Source of the DNA: Geomonas limicola
GTDB lineage: Bacteria; Desulfobacterota; Desulfuromonadia; Geobacterales; Geobacteraceae
Assembly (NCBI RefSeq): GCF_014193675.1
Contig: NZ_BLXZ01000009.1
Coordinates: 180,935 to 244,934 of the forward strand
Direction of reading: 5' to 3'
DNA: 64,000 nucleotides
Shown here: positions 59,051 through 64,000 of the stretch, one piece after another
Numbering within the stretch: position 1 is the stretch's first letter
Layout: the number at the start of each line of letters is the position of its first letter
Translations under genes and position numbers: made by a program
The notes under the pieces: generated by a model
Databases searched by the model: none
Told to the model about the DNA's origin: nothing
What the model saw: the letters and a program-made list of their open reading frames with translations, nothing else

Positions 59051-59122
59051 CCTGGCGATTCGGGGCCTGACCAAGCTCGGGCCCCGAATGTTTCCTGTGG
59101 TTGCCTTTAAGAGGAGCAGCAG

Positions 59123-59851
59123 ATGAACCACATCATGACCCGGATTTTTTTGGCATTTCTGACCTCATTGATGACCCTGGCAATCACCGGCTTGCCGGCC
59201 CTTGCCAGGGGAGTACACACCATTGACTTCGGTAGGAGCACAGCTGGAACCGAACCCACCTCGTTCAGTGCACTCGTCGGGATCTGGCACCAGGATCGGG
59301 ATGAAGCCCGTAATATCTACGCCGTGGACGGCAGGGAATGGGAACAAGGGCTTCTGGCGCCCGGAGCGGCGGAAAAGGCAAGGGCCCTCTACGGTGATGC
59401 CTCCACTGATTTCCTGCGCAACCTGGAGAACTACCGTTATTATCCGCTGACGGTACTTAAAGAGTTGAAACACTTCAGGGAAGGGAGTATCGAGGTCTCG
59501 TTCAAGCCGGTAAGCGGCAGGATCGACCAGGCTGCCGGTATTGCTTTCAATATCAAGCCCAACGGCGAATATCTGGTGTTACGGGCGAATGCCTTGGAAG
59601 ACAACCTGGTCCTTTTCCGACTGGACCAGGGGAGGCGCTCTACGCTGCAGTGGATCGGCAAGGTACCAGTTCCCTCGAACCGCTGGCACACCCTGCGAGT
59701 CGTTGTCACCGGCAAAAAAATTGAAGGCTATTTAAACGGAACGAAGTATGTGGACTACCAGTGGAACGAGAAGATCGACGGCAGAATCGGGCTCTGGTCC
59801 AAGGCTGATTCCTTTGTTTTCTTCGACAAATTCTCGGTTACAGACAAATAG
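59123..59851 (+). CDS. Secreted LamG/DUF1080-like protein
   Basis: The 242-residue protein has a signal peptide (~1-29, ending ALARG). The mature part has a concanavalin-like pattern: SFSALVGIWHQDRDEARNIY, SIEVSFKPVSGRIDQAAGIA, NGEYLVLRANALEDNLVLF, WHTLRVVVTGKKIEGYLNGT and GRIGLWSKADSFVFFDKFSV. It resembles the 3-keto-disaccharide hydrolase-like/LamG fold (PF06439-type). It may bind a carbohydrate or a protein surface; catalysis is not evident. It follows the pentaheme cytochrome by 72 bases and is the last gene of the run. AGGAG lies upstream of the ATG. Confidence 0.8.
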   Translation: MNHIMTRIFLAFLTSLMTLAITGLPALARGVHTIDFGRSTAGTEPTSFSALVGIWHQDRDEARNIYAVDGREWEQGLLAPGAAEKARALYGDASTDFLRNLENYRYYPLTVLKELKHFREGSIEVSFKPVSGRIDQAAGIAFNIKPNGEYLVLRANALEDNLVLFRLDQGRRSTLQWIGKVPVPSNRWHTLRVVVTGKKIEGYLNGTKYVDYQWNEKIDGRIGLWSKADSFVFFDKFSVTDK

Positions 59852-59966
59852 CTCTTTCTGCGGTTTCTCGTACTATCGGGCAAATTTTCGGCAGGATCAA
59901 ACTACCTCCTTTTCTCTTACTGGGTGTACGATACAATCATCCAAAAACAACGGGAGGCACAAGATC

Positions 59967-61028
59967 ATGTACCAAGCAAAAGCATATTCAGTCGCCAGCG
60001 CGACTGCCCAGTTCACTCCCCAGAGCATTCCGCGCCGCGCCACCACCGAGCGCGATGTGCAAATCGAGATTCTCTTTTGCGGCATCTGCCACTCGGACCT
60101 GCATACCGCACGCGACGAATGGCACAGCATCATGCCCACCACCTACCCTTGCGTTCCGGGTCACGAAATAGTCGGCCGTGTTACCGAGGTCGGTTCCGCC
60201 GTGACGAAGTTCAAGGCCGGCGACCTCGTCGGAGTCGGCTGCCTGGTTGACTCTGACCACAGCTGCCCGAGCTGCCAGGCAAACCTCGAGCAGTTCTGCC
60301 CTGGCTCGACCTTCACCTACAACTCCCCGGACCAGCACGGCACCGCACCGGTCACCTACGGCGGTTACTCGGAAAGCATCGTGGTAGATGAATCCTTCGT
60401 GCTGCGCGTCCCGAAAAACCTGGAACTGGCTGGCGTGGCACCGCTGCTCTGCGCAGGGATCACCACCTACTCTCCGATCCGCCGCTGGGGCGACCTGAAA
60501 GGGAAGAAAGTCGGCGTGGTGGGACTCGGGGGACTGGGACACATGGGAGTGAAGTTCGCCCATGCCTTCGGCGCCCACGTAGTAGTCTTCACCACCTCGC
60601 CGGGCAAGAGGGAAGCTGCACTGAAACTGGGGGCCCACGATGTGATCGTCTCCAGCGATCCAGAGCAGATGAAGCAGCACGCCGGCACCTTCAACTTCAT
60701 CCTCGACACCATCGCCGCCGACCACGACATCAACGCCTATATAAACATGCTTGGGCTTGAGGGGAACATCACCCTGGTCGGCGCCCCCGAGACCCCGCTC
60801 AAGCTCTCCGCCTTCGCCCTGATCTTCGGGCGCAAGAGCATCTCGGGCTCCCTCATCGGTGGTCTCAAGGAGACCCAGGAGATGCTCGATTTCTGCGGCG
60901 AGCATAACATCACCTCGGACGTCGAGGTGATCCCCGTCCAGAAGATCAACGAGGCCTACGAGCGGATGGTCAAGTCGGATGTAAGGTACCGCTTCTCTAT
61001 AGATATGGCGTCACTTAAAGAGGAATAA
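59967..61028 (+). CDS. Zinc-dependent NAD(P)-alcohol dehydrogenase (YahK/cinnamyl-type)
   Basis: The ATG at 59967 (GGGAGG upstream) gives 353 residues. Catalytic zinc ligands are in ILFCGICHSDLHTARDEW and PCVPGHEIVGRV. Structural-zinc cysteines are partly present (DHSCPSCQANLEQFC). The Rossmann motif is VGVVGLGGLGHMGVKFAHA. It matches the CAD/YahK branch, which reduces aldehydes with NADPH. An open extension upstream of the ATG overlaps the LamG gene and is not believed. TACAAT at 59932-59937 is a possible -10. A strong terminator follows. Confidence 0.96.
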   Translation: MYQAKAYSVASATAQFTPQSIPRRATTERDVQIEILFCGICHSDLHTARDEWHSIMPTTYPCVPGHEIVGRVTEVGSAVTKFKAGDLVGVGCLVDSDHSCPSCQANLEQFCPGSTFTYNSPDQHGTAPVTYGGYSESIVVDESFVLRVPKNLELAGVAPLLCAGITTYSPIRRWGDLKGKKVGVVGLGGLGHMGVKFAHAFGAHVVVFTTSPGKREAALKLGAHDVIVSSDPEQMKQHAGTFNFILDTIAADHDINAYINMLGLEGNITLVGAPETPLKLSAFALIFGRKSISGSLIGGLKETQEMLDFCGEHNITSDVEVIPVQKINEAYERMVKSDVRYRFSIDMASLKEE

Positions 61029-61036
61029 ACGACATA

Positions 61037-61081
61037 ACGGCCAGTCGCTTACCTTAAAGGAATGCGACTGGCCGTTTTTTT
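61037..61081 (+). terminator. Intrinsic terminator after the alcohol dehydrogenase
   Basis: ACGGCCAGTCGC and GCGACTGGCCGT pair perfectly, followed by a run of seven T. Confidence 0.95.
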
Positions 61082-61157
61082 CCCCACCGGCACCCCGCGC
61101 AGGCTAGTTCTCCTGATCGGAATTGCGGCTTTTATCACGTTGTCACTATTGGGTGCA

Positions 61158-62060
61158 TTACACCTCGCCACCCGTCTCAAGCCCCTCCGGAAGCAGCGCG
61201 AGGAAGGCCCGTGCGGCTTCAGAAAGATAACGATCCCGGCGATACACAACATAAAGCTCCCGTTTCTGCCACTCTCCAGCCAAACGAACCTCGGACACCA
61301 CCCCGCTCGACAGTTCCCGTTCCACTACGTGGCGTGACAGGATTGAGATGCCGAGCCCCGCGGTAACCGCCTGTTTCACCCCTTCTGTCGTCCCCAACTC
61401 CATGGTGTTCCCGAGTGGAAACCCCGACTCCTCAAGAACCGCGGAAACCATGCGCCAGGTTCCTGAGCCCCTCTTAGATAAAAGAAACATCTCGGCCCCC
61501 AGTTCTTCCGGCGACACGGGGTCCTTTCGTTTCGCCCAATGATGCCCCGGAGGCACGATAAGCACGAGAGGATCCTTGTGGAAAGATCTGACGACCAGCC
61601 GCGGGTCCGCGTAAAACCGGCCAACCAATCCCAGCTCGGTCCTGGTCGCCAGCACCAGTTCAACGATCTCACCGCTAAAACCTGTTTGCACCGTGAGCTC
61701 CACGCCAGGCGCCTGCGTTTTGAACGCCGTCAACATCCTTGGCAACAGGTAGGCAGCGATGGTTGTCCCCGCCCCCACCTGCAGCTTCCCACCAGCAAGT
61801 CCTTTAAGATCATCCAGACGCGACTTTGTCTCATCAAGAAGTGCGGTCAGGGTGCTGGTTGCCGTGTGGAGTATCTCCCCTGCCTGGGTCAGCGAGACTT
61901 TCCTGCCGATCCGGTGGAAAAGAGGTGTCCCGTAATACTCCTCGAGCGCGGCAATGTGTTTGCTGATCCCGGGCTGGGTCAGATGCAACTCTTGGGCGGC
62001 GCGGGTGAAGCTCAAACGCTCGGCGACCACGTGGAATACGATCAACTGGTTCAGGTTCAT
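61158..62060 (-). CDS. LysR-family transcriptional regulator
   Basis: The 300-residue protein has an N-terminal winged helix-turn-helix (LSFTRAAQELHLTQPGISKH) and a periplasmic-binding-protein-like effector domain (KLQVGAGTTIAAYLLPRMLT; TEGVKQAVTAGLGISILSRH). It resembles the CysB/Cbl-like and CysL-like branch. It is divergent from the LysE-family exporter gene, with an ATAAC-N5-GTTAT palindrome between them. It likely controls itself and the exporter in response to a small metabolite. Confidence 0.95.
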   Translation of the reverse strand: MNLNQLIVFHVVAERLSFTRAAQELHLTQPGISKHIAALEEYYGTPLFHRIGRKVSLTQAGEILHTATSTLTALLDETKSRLDDLKGLAGGKLQVGAGTTIAAYLLPRMLTAFKTQAPGVELTVQTGFSGEIVELVLATRTELGLVGRFYADPRLVVRSFHKDPLVLIVPPGHHWAKRKDPVSPEELGAEMFLLSKRGSGTWRMVSAVLEESGFPLGNTMELGTTEGVKQAVTAGLGISILSRHVVERELSSGVVSEVRLAGEWQKRELYVVYRRDRYLSEAARAFLALLPEGLETGGEV

Positions 62061-62070
62061 GGCCGGAACT

Positions 62071-62085
62071 ATAACATAGAGTTAT
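62071..62085. promoter_or_regulatory. LysR-type operator (ATAAC-N5-GTTAT)
   Basis: A perfect 5-base inverted repeat fitting the T-N11-A rule of LysR-type regulators. It lies between the divergent lysR-like and lysE-like genes, 10 bases upstream of the regulator's ATG. Confidence 0.6.
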
Positions 62086-62181
62086 GGATACAATGAAAAC
62101 AATTCATTTGTGTCATAAATAGCCACAGGCTACCATTGCCGGCAGATAGAGAATCGGGATGTGCCTGAAGAGGAGACCGTC

Positions 62182-62802
62182 ATGATGAAGCTATATCCAA
62201 TGTATCTCATGCTGGCGACCTTCACGGTGTTCAGTCCAGGCCCCGGCGTAGTCATGACTCTTACCAACGCTCTGAGCTACGGGTTGAAAGGGAGCTTTGG
62301 CGGGATACTCGGGATATCGGTGGGCGCACTCATTATCGCGACGGTATCGGCAACGGGACTTGGGGTAGTGCTGGCGGGTTCCCCCCTCGCGTTTACCATC
62401 ACGAAGTGGGTCGGTGCCTGCTACCTTGGCTACCTCGGGTTAAAACTCTGGAGAGCTCCGGCTTTCATGTTCATGGAGCAGGTGGAGCGCGAGGCGGGAT
62501 TCCGGCGGAACTTCATGAAGGGGATGACCCTGCAGTTCACCAACCCCAAGGCAATCTTCTTTTTCCTCTCGGTACTCCCCCAGTTCGTCGACCATGACCT
62601 GAACTTCACCATCCAGTTCGCGATCCTGGCGCTCACCTACGGGGTACTGATCGTCATCATCCACTCTCTCTATGCGCTGGGGGCGCACCGAACCCGCTCC
62701 TGGTTTACCTCGGAAACGGGGGGGCGCACCATCAATCGGGTGGGCGGAACCCTCTTCATCGTATTCGCAGCACTACTGGTGGTGTCCAGAGGGGCACGTT
62801 GA
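62182..62802 (+). CDS. LysE/RhtB-family exporter
   Basis: The ATG at 62182 (AGGAGA upstream) gives 206 residues with five or six membrane helices. The family motif is TVFSPGPGVVMTLTNALSYG near the N-terminus. The middle has GACYLGYLGLKLWRAP and TLQFTNPKAIFFFLSVLPQF. Such carriers export amino acids or homoserine-lactone-like compounds. A GTG at 62161 is an alternative start but has no SD. It is divergent from the LysR-type gene, the usual regulator-exporter arrangement. Confidence 0.93.
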   Translation: MMKLYPMYLMLATFTVFSPGPGVVMTLTNALSYGLKGSFGGILGISVGALIIATVSATGLGVVLAGSPLAFTITKWVGACYLGYLGLKLWRAPAFMFMEQVEREAGFRRNFMKGMTLQFTNPKAIFFFLSVLPQFVDHDLNFTIQFAILALTYGVLIVIIHSLYALGAHRTRSWFTSETGGRTINRVGGTLFIVFAALLVVSRGAR

Positions 62803-62945
62803 GGGAGTAACGAATAAGAGCAAGTCTCCCGAAATGTTGTACGCTAAAAATTCAAGCAATAGTTACCTGAGCCACTACCCTGCAAGCTCAAGATGAACAT
62901 GCTTTCTCCCTTGGCGCAGGCGGTACCGCATTGGGCAGTCGGACA

Positions 62946-62978
62946 TAAAAAAAGGCACCTGCAATGAACAGGTGCCTT
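62946..62978 (-). terminator. Intrinsic terminator of the minus-strand genes at the right edge
   Basis: On the minus strand AAGGCACCTG and CAGGTGCCTT pair around a seven-base loop, followed by TTTTTTT. It lies about 30 bases past the stop of the small exported protein. The 62803-62945 stretch is otherwise empty. Confidence 0.92.
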
Positions 62979-63009
62979 GGAACCATCCGGGGCCGCCCCG
63001 TGCCTTACC

Positions 63010-63291
63010 TTATTGCGGAGGCAGCTCAGCGGGGGGAGTATGCGGCACCCAGTTACTGCCGTCGAAGATGTACTCGATGTTGCTGGTACTATCCACCCAG
63101 ATCATGCCCACTACCGCCTTGGGCGGAGCCGTATCGCTCACCACCTTGCCGCTGGGCGGCAGCGACGGGAGGTCGCTTTCCGTGGCCAGCGTCGTCCCCC
63201 CGGGTACCGGTTCCGCAGCGCACACCGTGGCCCACAACAGCAGCGTTCCCATAAAGCCGGACGCGATCAAGATCGTCACAAATCGTTTCAT
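63010..63291 (-). CDS. Small exported protein of unknown function
   Basis: The ATG at 63291 (AGGAGG, eight-base spacing) gives 93 residues with a signal peptide (~1-26, ending VCAAE). The mature part is Pro/Ser-rich (LPSLPPSGKVVSDTAPPKAV) and then has VGMIWVDSTSNIEYIFDGSN, a short beta motif also seen in phage-tail and carbohydrate-binding modules. It ends in a Pro-rich tail. It lies 80 bases downstream of the C4xCH/CxxCH protein in the same direction and is probably co-transcribed, so it may act with the cytochrome at the cell surface (inference). Confidence 0.7.
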   Translation of the reverse strand: MKRFVTILIASGFMGTLLLWATVCAAEPVPGGTTLATESDLPSLPPSGKVVSDTAPPKAVVGMIWVDSTSNIEYIFDGSNWVPHTPPAELPPQ

Positions 63292-63371
63292 GCGGATATC
63301 CTCCTCAGGTAGTTCCCTGCAGTAATCCTCCAACTTGACTCGGACCGAAGGTCAGCGGTCTCCGCCCTCCC

Positions 63372-64000
63372 CTAGTGGCACCCGAAGCAGGTCGACTTGA
63401 AGGTTGCCTGCACGTTGAGCGTGCCGTTTCGGTGCTGCGCCAGGTTGGTGATCGTCGTCCCCTGGCCGTTCACGCTGCTCACGTCGGGGTGGCACAACTG
63501 GCACTGGTTCAGGCTCGAGGTCAGCCCCTGGTTGCCGTGATGACCACTGTGCCATACCCTGCCGTCCGCAGGCGGATTGCCGTGGCAAGCCGCGCACTGC
63601 TGGCCGGTCACGTTCCAGGCCGGGGTACGCTGCGCACCACCGTAGTTCACCGTGATCAAGTCGTACTCATCGGTTGCCGCGTTGTACGAGTAGTAGCTGA
63701 AGCTGCCGCTCTTCACCGCGTGGCAGGATACGTTCGAGCAGCTCTTTCCGGAGTCGTACAGCGGCGCAGTGCCCGCGGAGAAGCGGTACTGGAGATCGAC
63801 GGCAACAGTCACGTTCGCCTGGTGGTCCTTGATGGGGAGCGTCATGAGGTGGCTGGCAGCCCCGCCGCTGTGGCACGGCGTGCAGTTGTTCCACCCCTCC
63901 GAAGCCTTGGCCGTCTTCGCCACGTGCGACAGGTGCGCCCCGCCGCCGCCCGAGTAGGACTCGAAGCGTGCCCCGGACCAGTTGTTCATGGTGCCGAAGC
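63372..64000 (-). CDS. Geobacter-type CxxxxCH/CxxCH multiheme protein, N-terminus outside the window
   Basis: The frame is open to the window edge, so this is the C-terminal part (at least 209 residues). Haem motifs are CTPCH, CSNVSCH (CxxxxCH), CAACH, CQLCH and CFGCH at the very end. The pattern of a C4xCH motif followed by CxxCH with QQCAACHGNPPADGRVWHSG matches the Geobacter-specific C4xCH...CxxCH repeat family. These are extracytoplasmic cytochromes linked to metal reduction and extracellular electron transfer. Ser/Gly/Thr-rich linkers lie between the motifs. The ATG at 63989 is internal, not the real start. Confidence 0.92.
   Translation of the reverse strand, partial: FGTMNNWSGARFESYSGGGGAHLSHVAKTAKASEGWNNCTPCHSGGAASHLMTLPIKDHQANVTVAVDLQYRFSAGTAPLYDSGKSCSNVSCHAVKSGSFSYYSYNAATDEYDLITVNYGGAQRTPAWNVTGQQCAACHGNPPADGRVWHSGHHGNQGLTSSLNQCQLCHPDVSSVNGQGTTITNLAQHRNGTLNVQATFKSTCFGCH

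Noticed and set aside
59748..59966. N-terminal extension of the alcohol dehydrogenase
   Set aside because: The upstream frame overlaps the LamG-like gene and has no SD. The ATG at 59967 has a good SD and matches the family start.

Overview
The window looks like a piece of a Geobacteraceae chromosome (Geobacter/Geomonas type). It is GC-rich and dense in two-component and chemotaxis genes. It has a class I hydroxylamine reductase with the cysteine spacing seen in strict anaerobes, a pentaheme c-type cytochrome, and at the right edge a protein mixing CxxCH with CxxxxCH haem-type motifs, which is typical of Geobacter. I see no transposase, phage gene, CRISPR array, tRNA or rRNA.

Layout. 1-3 kb: 3' part of a multicopper oxidase, a heptamer tandem repeat, a coupled macro-domain/SRPBCC pair and a 36-residue rubredoxin-like protein. 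3-8 kb: a GGDEF diguanylate cyclase, a DUF3108 protein with a TonB-like proline-rich linker, a tiny Geobacter-type protein, and hcp. 8-14.5 kb: an all-minus signalling block of TonB-dependent receptor, lone periplasmic binding protein, hybrid histidine kinase and HD-GYP response regulator. 15-25.6 kb: a chemoreceptor, an aldo/keto reductase, a divergent P-II protein, an alginate-export-type porin, an amidohydrolase, a YcaC-like hydrolase, a B12-binding light-sensor-like protein (interrupted by one frameshift) coupled to a histidine kinase, and a small zinc ribbon. 26-32.3 kb: gltB-gltD behind a sigma-54-type promoter. 32.5-36.7 kb: mgtA and an EIIA-like partner behind an M-box magnesium riboswitch with its terminator.

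37-42.6 kb: a NarL-family kinase with a receiver-only regulator, a small membrane protein, a chemoreceptor without a sensor domain, and a nucleotidyltransferase/TIM-barrel pair. 42.7-47.7 kb: an envelope-stress cluster (Lpp-like lipoprotein, two HtrA/DegQ proteases, a small secreted protein, a YfdX-like protein). 48-52 kb: a sigma-54 response regulator and its membrane kinase. 52-55.4 kb: an L,D-transpeptidase and a 2-hydroxyacyl-CoA-dehydratase/double-cubane-type protein with its ASKHA activase. 55.7-59.9 kb: an OmpR-type regulator, kinase, pentaheme cytochrome and LamG-like protein in one run. 60-64 kb: an alcohol dehydrogenase, a divergent LysR/LysE pair, a small exported protein and the cut-off C4xCH/CxxCH protein.

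The most interesting items are the putative cobalamin photoreceptor-kinase module with the Wx9EH signature and its +1 frameshift at CTT-AGG; the M-box/mgtA/EIIA-like operon, in which the EIIA phospho-histidine is replaced by Asp; the receptor/binding-protein/kinase block with no transporter; and the sigma-54 promoter plus upstream palindrome in front of gltBD.
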